8,819 bases of DNA from Bdellovibrionales bacterium (GCA_020435085.1 JAGRAB010000100.1:1-8819), one strand, 5' to 3'; numbered from the stretch's first letter, positions 1 through 5,973 are shown. Notes: generated by a model from the letters alone, not told the origin. A program made the numbers and translations.

Positions 1-756
1 AATAATCTTTTTAAACTCTTCGTAAGGATAAGCTCCTTTTAGAGAAACACCATTAACAAGAAACCCTGGAGTTCCACTAAAACCAAACTCTTTTGCTTCT
101 GCCATGTCTGCTTCAATCACTTTTTTCACTGCATCAGAATCCAAGTCTTTCATCAATTTATTCATGTCAGCCCCTACTTTTTTAGCAGCATCTTTTAAGT
201 AGGCTTCTTTTTGTGACTTCAACTTGTTTTGATTTTCAAAGATCATGTCATGAAATTTTTCGGCTTTTGATGGGCTTTGAATAACCATAGCTTCAAAGTA
301 TTTTGCCGCTGGCATTGCCATAGGATGAAATTCAAGAGGTAAGTGTTTATAAATAACTTTTACCTTTCCTTGGTATTCTTTCATCACTTCTTTCATTGTA
401 TCATAGCCTTTTGCACAATAAGGGCACTCAAAGTCAGAGTATTCCACAATTGTGATTGGAGCATCTTTTTTTCCAAATACCGCTCGGCCATCAGATATTT
501 TAGGTTGCTTTGGATTTTTGAACTCGTCTTCCATTCGCTTTTGTTCATCTTCAGCTTCTTTTTGACGAGCTTCCATTTGAGCATTACGAGCTGCTTTATT
601 CACAACTTCAATAAACTTACCCGGATGCTTTTCTATTGCATTAAATAGAATTTCTGGATTTTCAGAAACGACCTTTTCTAGTTGAGAGGCCGAGGGGGCA
701 CAGCCAAGTGCTGATAAAACCGCAATAATGATTGATAATTTAAAAATATTTTTCAA
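1..756 (-). CDS. DsbA-family thioredoxin-fold lipoprotein (C-terminus cut by window edge)
   Basis: The 252 visible codons run off the left edge without a stop. The start is TTG at 756-754, preceded by AAGGAG at 770-765 with an 8-base spacer. No ATG occurs in frame until codon 61, and only the TTG start gives an intact signal peptide. Residues 1-19 form a lipoprotein signal ending in the lipobox A-L-G-C (Cys19). A charged helical region follows at about 25-85, and resembles the N-terminal extensions of ScsC/Com1-type DsbA proteins. The thioredoxin fold then has the active site CPYC at 111-114 (context YSDFECPYC) and the cis-proline loop GTPGF at 228-232. Proteins of this family oxidise or isomerise disulfides in exported proteins; CPYC is usual for them. 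The lipobox predicts tethering to the inner or outer membrane on the periplasmic side. The family call is firm; whether it is an oxidase or an isomerase is not decided by the sequence. Confidence 0.9.
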   Translation of the reverse strand, partial: MKNIFKLSIIIAVLSALGCAPSASQLEKVVSENPEILFNAIEKHPGKFIEVVNKAARNAQMEARQKEAEDEQKRMEDEFKNPKQPKISDGRAVFGKKDAPITIVEYSDFECPYCAKGYDTMKEVMKEYQGKVKVIYKHLPLEFHPMAMPAAKYFEAMVIQSPSKAEKFHDMIFENQNKLKSQKEAYLKDAAKKVGADMNKLMKDLDSDAVKKVIEADMAEAKEFGFSGTPGFLVNGVSLKGAYPYEEFKKII

Positions 757-764
757 AGGAACGA

Positions 765-770
765 CTCCTT
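765..770 (-). promoter_or_regulatory. Ribosome binding site deciding the TTG start of the DsbA-like gene
   Basis: On the minus strand AAGGAG lies 8 bases before TTG at 756-754. It is the only good Shine-Dalgarno match near the start of this reading frame, and it supports translation from TTG rather than from the distant internal ATG. Confidence 0.7.
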
Positions 771-801
771 GTAGTGGTTGGTCCAATTTGAATTCTCATT
801 C

Positions 802-810
802 TGTCATAAT
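802..810 (+). promoter_or_regulatory. Possible extended -10 promoter element
   Basis: TG-T-CATAAT at 802-810 matches an extended -10 element (TGn followed by five of six bases of TATAAT). No -35 box is visible 17 bases upstream. It would drive the rightward transcript carrying the 13-codon ORF at 899 and the secreted-protein gene at 968, leaving a leader of roughly 80 bases before 899. This rests on consensus matching alone. Confidence 0.3.
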
Positions 811-898
811 TAAATACCAGACTTAACAAAAAATACCAACAGAATGTAAACTGTCTTAAAATGAGACTGAAGCCCAGTCAAAACTGATTAGGAGTGTC

Positions 899-940
899 AT
901 GAGCCCAGCAAACCGATATACTGGGCCAGTAAAATATTAA
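899..940 (+). CDS. Possible 13-residue leader peptide upstream of the secreted protein gene
   Basis: ATG at 899 follows AGGAG at 890-894 with a 4-base spacer, and the frame encodes MSPANRYTGPVKY before TAA at 938-940. The stop lies 27 bases before the next gene's ATG (968). An inverted repeat, GCCCAG at 903-908 and CTGGGC at 921-926, sits inside the ORF, so a ribosome translating it would disrupt the hairpin. That is the geometry of a translated regulatory leader. There is no run of a single amino acid codon pointing to classical attenuation, and an ORF this short could arise by chance. Confidence 0.3.
   Translation: MSPANRYTGPVKY
903..926 (+). other. Hairpin with an alternative upstream pairing arm, in the leader of the 968 gene
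   Basis: GCCCAG (903-908) pairs with CTGGGC (921-926) across a 12-base loop. A further copy of the left arm, GCCCAGT at 872-878, can instead pair with ACTGGGC at 920-926. Two mutually exclusive left arms for one right arm is the arrangement expected of a switching leader. There is no following T-run, so it is not an intrinsic terminator. Confidence 0.35.
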
Positions 941-967
941 AAATCTTTCATCTCAGACGAGGATTTT

Positions 968-1609
968 ATGAAGTTATTAAGTGCTCTTATCATTACCTTA
1001 CTCACTTTACAGCCCACTTTTGCTGCAGAAAAATTTAAATACAATGAACTTCAAATTAAAGATTATGACGAAATGACAAAAAAGGTGAATGAGTACATCG
1101 CTCATGCAAAAGACTTGGCCATTAAATATCAAGAAGATGGTGATGATGAAACGGGAGACCAAAAGGCAATTGAGGCTCTCTCAGAAGCCCTCACCTACAT
1201 ATTATCTCGTCCTGATAAAGATAATATGGTTTCAAAATTACTTCCTCTGATTCGTAAAGAACTTCTTAATTATAATTCATTTGAAACGTCTCTTTCCTTA
1301 GTTGCCACCGATGCCATTACAGCACTGCAAATTAAAAAACTTCCAGTGAACTATCGAGCAACGTATGTTTTTGTATTGGAAAACATTATGTCACAGGTCA
1401 AACCTTTAATATCAACAAACCCTGAAATGCGATCTATTGTTCAAAAAATTGCTGATGCAAAAATTGATGTTGGCGATGACGTTAAAAAAGATCGATTAGA
1501 TAAAATGTTTAAAACAAGGTCCCCTTCTGATATTGCTGTTGATCTATTAAAAACCAACCCTGTAAAGACAACTTCTGAGTCAAAACCAAAACCACCCATT
1601 TCAGAATAG
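968..1609 (+). CDS. Secreted all-helical protein of unknown function
   Basis: This encodes 213 residues. ATG at 968 follows GAGGA at 959-963. Residues 1-20 are a signal peptide (basic start, then an LL/II/T-rich core ending P-T-F-A-A), with cleavage likely after Ala19 or Ala20. There is no lipobox Cys; the protein has no cysteine at all. The mature part reads as consecutive amphipathic helices from about 27 to 185, rich in charged residues, as in helical-repeat or helical-bundle proteins. The last 18 or so residues are a Lys/Pro/Ser/Thr-rich, probably disordered tail. I do not recognise the family and assign no function. It is divergent from the DsbA-like gene and is preceded by a possible leader ORF. 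No terminator hairpin is visible after it. Export to the periplasm is the only role-related statement the sequence supports. Confidence 0.85.
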   Translation: MKLLSALIITLLTLQPTFAAEKFKYNELQIKDYDEMTKKVNEYIAHAKDLAIKYQEDGDDETGDQKAIEALSEALTYILSRPDKDNMVSKLLPLIRKELLNYNSFETSLSLVATDAITALQIKKLPVNYRATYVFVLENIMSQVKPLISTNPEMRSIVQKIADAKIDVGDDVKKDRLDKMFKTRSPSDIAVDLLKTNPVKTTSESKPKPPISE

Positions 1610-1670
1610 TTGAGTTTTATCAAAGACCTTTGTACAGAAATACTCTCGACAAAAGATAAGTTAAAAAAGT

Positions 1671-1699
1671 TTGTGAATTCGTCAGTATTTTTATATATT
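1671..1699 (+). promoter_or_regulatory. Probable sigma70-type promoter for the Ig-like membrane protein gene
   Basis: TTGTGA at 1671-1676 (four of six to TTGACA) and TATATT at 1694-1699 (five of six to TATAAT) are separated by 17 bases, the ideal spacing. Transcription would begin near 1706, giving an untranslated leader of about 75 bases before the TTG start at 1781. It lies in the only non-coding gap (1610-1747) before that gene. Confidence 0.4.
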
Positions 1700-1770
1700 T
1701 ACACATCAAGTTTGATGGCTCAAAATGAAACGATTTGAGTTCCCTTTGTGACCTCCCGAAATGCCTTTGT

Positions 1771-1775
1771 GGAGG
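1771..1775 (+). promoter_or_regulatory. Ribosome binding site favouring the TTG start at 1781
   Basis: GGAGG at 1771-1775 is followed by a 5-base spacer and TTG at 1781-1783, which is in frame with the gene. The longer alternative, GTG at 1748, has only a weak GAG (1737-1739) before it, and an in-frame TGA at 1736-1738 rules out any earlier start. Confidence 0.55.
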
Positions 1776-1780
1776 CCGTT

Positions 1781-2320
1781 TTGAGCGAGATTGAGGCTTG
1801 GTTTTTAAGCAAAATTTTAGTTGTTACCGTGGCCATCTTAGGCTTAGGGGTTTATTCCAACTTGGTAAGTCCTCCTCATGACTCATTAGAGGTCAACACA
1901 CAGCGAGCTCCTGCCTCTTTAGTGAATATCACAGAAATCAATAAAGAAGTCGTATTTTCAAAGTCTTTAGTTTCAACACTTGATCTTCACTGCGTCGATG
2001 AAACACGAAAAATAGAATTAAAAAGTCAGTCCAAGCAACTCCGATTCATTGGTAAACTCTGCCACTTAATTCAACCTGGCTCTGAGTTATTTTTAACTAA
2101 TACTTCCAATGGGTTTGAGGCTTCTATCTTTTCAATTAGTGAAAACTCTTTTTCAACAGATTACGTCTACTTAAAAGATGGAGTGAATCGAATCGTCATA
2201 CGACAACTTGACCCAACCCATGAAGATGCAATGATTGTTACCGAATTGAATATTGAACGACAGGATAAGTTTGTTCTCGATGGAACAAGCAACTTTAACT
2301 CTTCTACTGATTCCAAGTAA
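1781..2320 (+). CDS. Single-pass membrane protein with a probable Ig-like beta-sandwich domain
   Basis: The frame is 179 codons from TTG 1781, or 190 from GTG 1748. I chose TTG for its strong ribosome site. Residues about 12-28 form one transmembrane helix, so the rest is probably periplasmic. After a Pro/Ser linker (30-46), residues about 48-155 alternate hydrophobic and polar residues like beta strands. The motif P-G-S-E-L at 99-103, then N-S-F-S-T-D at 122-127 and L-K-D-G-V-N-R-I-V-I-R at 131-141, matches the pattern of bacterial Ig-like domains of the glucodextranase-B type (G-x-F-x-x-x-V-x-L-x-x-G-x-N-x-I-x-V). Cys71 and Cys94 could form a disulfide. The tail (about 160-179) is polar. 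No catalytic motif is visible, so a structural or binding role is the likeliest inference. Its 3' end overlaps the opposing gene by 17 bases. Confidence 0.75.
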   Translation: MSEIEAWFLSKILVVTVAILGLGVYSNLVSPPHDSLEVNTQRAPASLVNITEINKEVVFSKSLVSTLDLHCVDETRKIELKSQSKQLRFIGKLCHLIQPGSELFLTNTSNGFEASIFSISENSFSTDYVYLKDGVNRIVIRQLDPTHEDAMIVTELNIERQDKFVLDGTSNFNSSTDSK

Positions 2321-3125
2321 ATCCAAGAAGAATAAGGTCTTCTGCCTCTGGTCGATCTACCTGCTGGCTATAGGATGCTGCCGTTAAAGTTGCTGCCATA
2401 TTAGGAGCTAAGCTTTTTGAACCGACAACGCTATAATCCCCTGAGTTAACTTTTAAGTGTGTATCAATGTCGTAACCATTCCCAAGCGAATAACCAACAG
2501 AAAGAATAGTTTCTTGCACTTCACTCGGCCCAAACTGAGAAGGGTCCATCTCCATAGTTACAGCGGTTCGAATTTCATAAGGGTTTTCCACCCGAAGCAA
2601 AAGATAGTTACCACTATAAGAATAACGAAGGCGAACTTTATACCCTTTTTGTACCTCGACTGTGGCATTACTTATTTTTTCTTTTAATTCGTAAACAGAT
2701 TTAAATGCAGGTTTTGATTTGGCGTACTGATCAAGGTGATGTTCCGTCAATCGCTTCATCATGAATTCACCAAAAACTCTTTTTCTTTTTTGATCTTCTT
2801 CGACCGAAACACTCACTCCCGTTTGATACTCAAATTGATCAAAACGACCTGGGCTTACAATATTTCTTTCAGCATCACTCCGTCCAAATCGCTCTTCGTA
2901 GCGATGTTGAAACTCTTTTGTTAGTTCATCATCAAAGACAACCCAATTGTTATTGCTATAGTTATCCACCGGAGGCGACACAAGGTTCATCTCTACATTG
3001 CGTGTGAGACGCTCTTCCTCAACATCTGAAACATATCCAGGGTGGCCATCTCCAACACCCGCTTTGGCAATAAAGGGCAAGATCACTGTGAATAAAAGTA
3101 AAATTTTTAGAAAAAAAGCCTTCAT
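2304..3125 (-). CDS. Exported beta-rich protein, possibly outer-membrane associated
   Basis: This encodes 273 residues from ATG at 3125. A TTG at 3137, four codons upstream, is possible, but neither start has a good ribosome site, and ATG gives a compact signal peptide (MKAFFLKILLLF onward, cleavage after A-K-A at about residue 22). The first half of the mature protein (about 25-140) is polar and highly charged, with helical stretches such as the one ending H-H-L-D-Q-Y. From about residue 160 to the end the sequence is a run of alternating beta strands (V-R-L-R-Y-S-Y-S; L-L-L-R-V; I-L-S-V-G-Y-S-L; closing L-I-L-L-G-F-T-W-N-Q), resembling part of a beta-barrel. There are no cysteines. The strand number is small for a full barrel, so an oligomeric or partial barrel, or a periplasmic beta domain, are alternatives. 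I recognise no named family. It is divergent from the lipid operon and convergent with the Ig-like gene. Confidence 0.8.
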   Translation of the reverse strand: MKAFFLKILLLFTVILPFIAKAGVGDGHPGYVSDVEEERLTRNVEMNLVSPPVDNYSNNNWVVFDDELTKEFQHRYEERFGRSDAERNIVSPGRFDQFEYQTGVSVSVEEDQKRKRVFGEFMMKRLTEHHLDQYAKSKPAFKSVYELKEKISNATVEVQKGYKVRLRYSYSGNYLLLRVENPYEIRTAVTMEMDPSQFGPSEVQETILSVGYSLGNGYDIDTHLKVNSGDYSVVGSKSLAPNMAATLTAASYSQQVDRPEAEDLILLGFTWNQ

Positions 3126-3187
3126 GCTTAGAGACAATGCAATTTAAAATCCAAAAAAGAGAGGGCTAAATACCTATAAAGACAAGG

Positions 3188-3215
3188 TTTTGCGAATTGA
3201 GGTTGACTTGCAAAA
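3188..3215. repeat. Short inverted repeat in the divergent intergenic region
   Basis: TTTTGC at 3188-3193 and GCAAAA at 3210-3215 form 6-bp arms around a 16-base centre containing two TTGA units. The site sits between the divergent starts at 3125 and 3355, where an operator could act on both genes. Six-base arms are short enough to be chance. The rest of 3126-3354 holds no gene that I can see. Confidence 0.2.
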
Positions 3216-3339
3216 GCAGGCATGTCAGTTTGTCGTGTTGTTACAAGGCTTCTTTATAAGTTATTGATTTTACTGGATTTTATCTGTCTCCCTTCTCAAC
3301 AGGGAAAGACAAAAAAAGTCCGTTATTTAAAGGGCTGTT

Positions 3340-3345
3340 GAGGTG
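3340..3345 (+). promoter_or_regulatory. Ribosome binding site deciding the ATG start at 3355
   Basis: GAGGTG at 3340-3345 is 9 bases before ATG 3355. It contains the GTG (3343) that would be the alternative start, so choosing the GTG would turn the ribosome site itself into coding sequence. ATG 3355 is therefore preferred. Confidence 0.6.
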
Positions 3346-3354
3346 ATTTCACTC

Positions 3355-3987
3355 ATGCAGGAAAACTTTAAAACTAAGTCCGATATACACCTTGCCAGAA
3401 AGGTTTGGCATTTCTTAGGTGTTCTTACAATTATTTGGATTTATTTAAGAACAGCTCGTAGTGAGGCCCTACAAATTGCTGTCGGAGTTACATTTTTATT
3501 TTTATCCTTAGATATTTTTCGCCACTCTTTTCCTCAGCTCAACACAGCTCTCATAAAGCTTATGGCCCCATTGATGCGAGAGCATGAAAAAACAAAGCTT
3601 GCCGGCACCTCTTATCTTCTGGTGGGAATGACTTTTATTGTCTTTATGTTTTCTAAGGATGTCGTGATCTTATCGCTTTTGTTTTTGGCAATCGCCGATC
3701 CAATGGCAAGCTTTATCGGTGTTAAATATGGGAAAGATAAAATTATTGGACATAAAAGCCTCCAGGGCACAATGGCCGCTTTTGTAGTATGTATGGTTAT
3801 TTCGGCCATTTATTTTTTTACCAATAATCTCATGACAGAACGAATTCTTATTGTCAGTGTCTTGGCTGGACTTATTGGGGCTGTTTCCGAACTCATACCT
3901 ATTTGGAAACTTGATGATAATTTTACTTTCCCCGTACTCAGTGCCACCCTTCTTTGGCTTTTATTTTTAGTTTTTGGCGGAGCTTAA
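3355..3987 (+). CDS. Polyprenol/diacylglycerol kinase-family membrane protein (SEC59/DGK1/VTE5-like)
   Basis: This is a 210-residue integral membrane protein with about seven hydrophobic segments. Family marks are R-K-x-x-H near the N-terminus (Arg15, Lys16, His19, in L-A-R-K-V-W-H-F-L-G), A-I-A-D-P-M-A-S at 112-119 (Asp115), then K-Y-G-K-D-K-I-I-G-H-K-S-L-Q-G-T at 124-139, the K-S-x-x-G-T/S element of this CTP-using family. Characterised relatives phosphorylate dolichol, phytol or diacylglycerol with CTP, and the fold is related to phosphatidate cytidylyltransferase. It sits 3 bases before pssA, so an activity on diacylglycerol or another lipid alcohol that yields phosphatidate for CDP-diacylglycerol is an attractive inference. 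Substrate cannot be read from the sequence. Annotation pipelines often label such proteins phosphatidate cytidylyltransferase, but the CdsA C-terminal signature is not present here. Confidence 0.8.
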   Translation: MQENFKTKSDIHLARKVWHFLGVLTIIWIYLRTARSEALQIAVGVTFLFLSLDIFRHSFPQLNTALIKLMAPLMREHEKTKLAGTSYLLVGMTFIVFMFSKDVVILSLLFLAIADPMASFIGVKYGKDKIIGHKSLQGTMAAFVVCMVISAIYFFTNNLMTERILIVSVLAGLIGAVSELIPIWKLDDNFTFPVLSATLLWLLFLVFGGA

Positions 3988-3990
3988 TTC

Positions 3991-4866
3991 ATGATAAAGA
4001 ATATTCATTTTCCCAATAAGGACTCACAAATGCGCCAACGTCCACCAATTAAAGAACGCACTCGTCGACTTCGCCGTCGAATGGGAATGCATATTTATGT
4101 ACTTCCCAATCTTTTAACAACAGCCAATATGTTTTTTGGCTTCTTTGCTGTCATTTATTCTATTAACTCCAATTTTATTTGGGCTTCTTATGCCATTGTG
4201 TTCGCTGCACTTTTCGATTTACTCGATGGACGCGTCGCCCGATGGACCAACTCCACCAGTGAGTTTGGAGCTGAATACGATAGCCTAAGTGATCTTGTGA
4301 GCTTTGGAATGGCCCCAGGCCTTTTATTATTTCTGTGGGCCCTGGAGCCATTTGGACGCATTGGTTGGTTGGCCGCCTTCTTTTATGTCGCCTGCTGCGC
4401 TCTTCGTCTCGCACGTTTTAATGTTCAAAAAGACGTTATTGAAAAAAGTTTTTTTCAAGGGTTACCAACGCCTATGGCCGCAGGGATTGTTGCTTCCGCC
4501 GTATTGGCCTTTGAAGATTTAGAACTTGATGCTTCGAGATCTTGGTACTTACTTGCTCTCACATTTTTACTTGGTTTTACCATGGTTTCTAACTTCAGAT
4601 ATCGCAGTTTTAAAGATCTTGATTTAAAGCAAAGATTGCCATTTAAATTTCTTGTTGTGGGTGTGTTCATTTTTGCTCTTATTGCCATTCGCCCAGAAGT
4701 CATGCTCTTTGTTTTATTCCTCAGCTATGCCATTTTAGGTGCGGTTTTTGGTGTTTTCCGATTGGGTAAAAAACCAAAAGATCATATGAACCCGCAAGTG
4801 GAGTTTGAGTTTGGTGAAGACGACTTACACGAAGCCGTGGAAATGGAGACAAATGGTGAACATTAA
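3991..4866 (+). CDS. pssA: CDP-diacylglycerol--serine O-phosphatidyltransferase (phosphatidylserine synthase)
   Basis: It joins CDP-diacylglycerol to L-serine, giving phosphatidylserine, the precursor of phosphatidylethanolamine, at the inner membrane. The CDP-alcohol phosphotransferase signature D-x2-D-G-x2-A-R-x8-G-x3-D-x3-D is complete: Asp76, Asp79, Gly80, Ala83, Arg84, Gly93, Asp97 and Asp101. Multiple hydrophobic segments follow to about residue 256. L-P-N-L-L-T-T-A-N at 38-46 and the G-L-P-T-P-M-A-A-G-I segment are typical of the integral-membrane (Bacillus-type) synthase rather than the E. coli peripheral type. Two starts are credible: ATG 3991 (GGAG at 3979-3982, spacer 8) and ATG 4030 (AAGGA at 4018-4022, spacer 7). 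I kept the longer, 291-residue form. The N-terminus is Arg-rich (nine basic residues between 15 and 30) and the last 21 residues are strongly acidic. It ends 14 bases inside asd. Confidence 0.93.
   Translation: MIKNIHFPNKDSQMRQRPPIKERTRRLRRRMGMHIYVLPNLLTTANMFFGFFAVIYSINSNFIWASYAIVFAALFDLLDGRVARWTNSTSEFGAEYDSLSDLVSFGMAPGLLLFLWALEPFGRIGWLAAFFYVACCALRLARFNVQKDVIEKSFFQGLPTPMAAGIVASAVLAFEDLELDASRSWYLLALTFLLGFTMVSNFRYRSFKDLDLKQRLPFKFLVVGVFIFALIAIRPEVMLFVLFLSYAILGAVFGVFRLGKKPKDHMNPQVEFEFGEDDLHEAVEMETNGEH
4018..4022 (+). promoter_or_regulatory. Second ribosome binding site inside the pssA 5' end
   Basis: AAGGA at 4018-4022 lies 7 bases before an in-frame ATG at 4030. It competes with the GGAG at 3979-3982 that serves ATG 3991. 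Starting at 4030 would remove 13 polar residues and leave the whole enzyme domain and the Arg-rich segment intact. Confidence 0.4.
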
Positions 4867-5863
4867 TGTTGGCGTTGTCGGTGCGACAGGAATGGTGGGA
4901 GAGGTTTTTTTAAGCCTTCTTGAAGAAAGAAAGTTTCCTGTTGGTGAGCTCAGACTTTTTGCTTCTGAAAATAGCGAAGGACAGACCCTACAGTTCCAGG
5001 GTCAAAATATCCAACTCCAAACGCTTAAAGAAAATTGCTTTGATGGGTTGCAGTTAGTCTTTTTTTCTAGCGGAGATCCCATCAGTAAAGAGTGGGCCCC
5101 TAAAGCCGTCTCTGCAGGTGCTTTTGCCGTTGATAACTCTGCCGCTTTTCGAATGGACCCCAATACACCTTTAGTGGTTCCTGAAATTAACTCGCACCTT
5201 ATACCAAATAAAAATAAACCTTCTATTATTGCTAACCCCAACTGCTCAACCATTCAACTTGTGGTGGCACTACAGCCTCTTGCAAAAAAATTTGGGCTCA
5301 ACCAAGTGACTGTTTCTAGTTACCAGGCTGTCAGTGGTGCCGGGAAAGCCGCTCGCGATGAATTAATTGAACAACTGGCTGCTCTTCTTAATAATGAAGA
5401 TGAGGTTTATGTTGAACAATTTCCACATCCCATTGCCTTTAATAGTATTCCTCAAATTGGCTCTTTTGATGATGAAGGTTTTAGTAGTGAAGAGCGAAAA
5501 ATTATGAATGAAACAAAGAAAATTTTAGATCTTCCTCACCTAAAAGTTTCTGCATTTACCGTTCGCGTACCTACAATCAATGGTCACTCAGAATCCGTTT
5601 GGTTCACTCTTAATAAATCCACCACTCGCGATGAGATTCTTGCCACACTCTCTGCAGCTGAGGGCATTGTGGTTCAAGATGACCCAAAAAACTCAGAGTA
5701 CCCCACCGTAATGACAACCTCTGGAACAGACCCCGTTTTTGTGGGACGAGTCCATAAGGATCTTGCTCAAGAAAATGGCTGGATTATGTGGGTCGTTGCC
5801 GACAATATTCGAAAAGGGGCTGCTCTCAACGGAATTCAAATCGCAGAAAAGATTTTTTGCTAA
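4853..5863 (+). CDS. asd: Aspartate-semialdehyde dehydrogenase
   Basis: It catalyses NADPH-dependent reduction of aspartyl phosphate to aspartate semialdehyde, the branch point to lysine and diaminopimelate, threonine, methionine and isoleucine; cytoplasmic. The product has 336 residues, a normal length for the family. The nucleotide-binding loop G-A-T-G-M-V-G is at 10-16. The catalytic cysteine is Cys131 in N-P-N-C-S-T. Gln158 (S-S-Y-Q-A-V-S-G-A-G) and Arg238 fit the substrate-binding positions, and His245 (R-V-P-T-I-N-G-H-S-E-S) is the general base. All expected residues are present. The ATG at 4853 overlaps the end of pssA by 14 bases, with GGAG at 4845-4848 just before it. The frame stays open further upstream to 4805, but that part lies inside pssA and precedes the conserved N-terminal strand, so I excluded it. 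The overlap suggests translational coupling to pssA. No intrinsic terminator follows. Confidence 0.97.
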   Translation: MVNINVGVVGATGMVGEVFLSLLEERKFPVGELRLFASENSEGQTLQFQGQNIQLQTLKENCFDGLQLVFFSSGDPISKEWAPKAVSAGAFAVDNSAAFRMDPNTPLVVPEINSHLIPNKNKPSIIANPNCSTIQLVVALQPLAKKFGLNQVTVSSYQAVSGAGKAARDELIEQLAALLNNEDEVYVEQFPHPIAFNSIPQIGSFDDEGFSSEERKIMNETKKILDLPHLKVSAFTVRVPTINGHSESVWFTLNKSTTRDEILATLSAAEGIVVQDDPKNSEYPTVMTTSGTDPVFVGRVHKDLAQENGWIMWVVADNIRKGAALNGIQIAEKIFC

Positions 5864-5869
5864 GATCAG

Positions 5870-5910
5870 TTTAGGGGCTGTGAAAAATTCAATAACGCAG
5901 TCGCCCTAAA
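5870..5910 (+). other. Imperfect stem-loop after asd, without a T-tract
   Basis: TTTAGGG (5870-5876) pairs with CCCTAAA (5904-5910), with a further inner CTG/CAG pairing (5878-5880 with 5898-5900). The following bases are AATTCCCC, not a T-run, so it does not fit an intrinsic terminator. It may protect the 3' end of the operon transcript, or be incidental. Confidence 0.3.
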
Positions 5911-5914
5911 AATT

Positions 5915-5948
5915 CCCCATGCTCCATCACCGGACTTTTGACATGGGG
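5915..5948. repeat. Inverted repeat overlapping a possible -35 box: candidate operator
   Basis: CCCCATG at 5915-5921 and CATGGGG at 5942-5948 are perfect 7-bp arms 20 bases apart, so the arm centres are about 27 bases apart. The right arm overlaps the TTGACA at 5938-5943. A dimeric regulator binding both arms would cover the -35 box of the downstream unit. No bound regulator is encoded in the window. Confidence 0.3.
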
Positions 5949-5972
5949 TCCCTCACATGCTCTCATTATATA
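5938..5972 (+). promoter_or_regulatory. Possible promoter giving a leaderless transcript for the CFI-box gene
   Basis: A perfect TTGACA (5938-5943) is followed 18-20 bases later by AT-rich sequence (CTCATTATATA, 5962-5972) that can serve as a poor -10 box. With that spacing transcription would start at about 5974-5976, at or near the ATG at 5974. No Shine-Dalgarno sequence precedes that ATG. The -10 is weak, so the promoter may lie elsewhere. Confidence 0.35.
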
Positions 5973-5973
5973 G

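Noticed and set aside
343..648. A 101-codon plus-strand open frame opposite the DsbA-like gene
   Set aside because: It is rich in Phe, Ile, His and Ser because it is antisense to Lys/Glu-rich coding sequence. The minus-strand frame has the lipobox, CPYC and cis-Pro motifs and is clearly the real gene.
1621..1632. CAAAGACCTTTG as a terminator hairpin for the gene ending at 1609
   Set aside because: The arms leave only two bases between them, so no stable hairpin can form, and there is no T-run.
3288..3315. GTCTCCCT...AGGGAAAGAC stem before the lipid operon as a terminator
   Set aside because: The stem needs a two-base bulge and is followed by an A-run on the plus strand; on the minus strand it does not follow a gene end.
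4175..4703. Minus-strand and alternate-frame ORFs across pssA
   Set aside because: The pssA frame contains the full CDP-alcohol phosphotransferase signature and fills the interval; the others are shadows.
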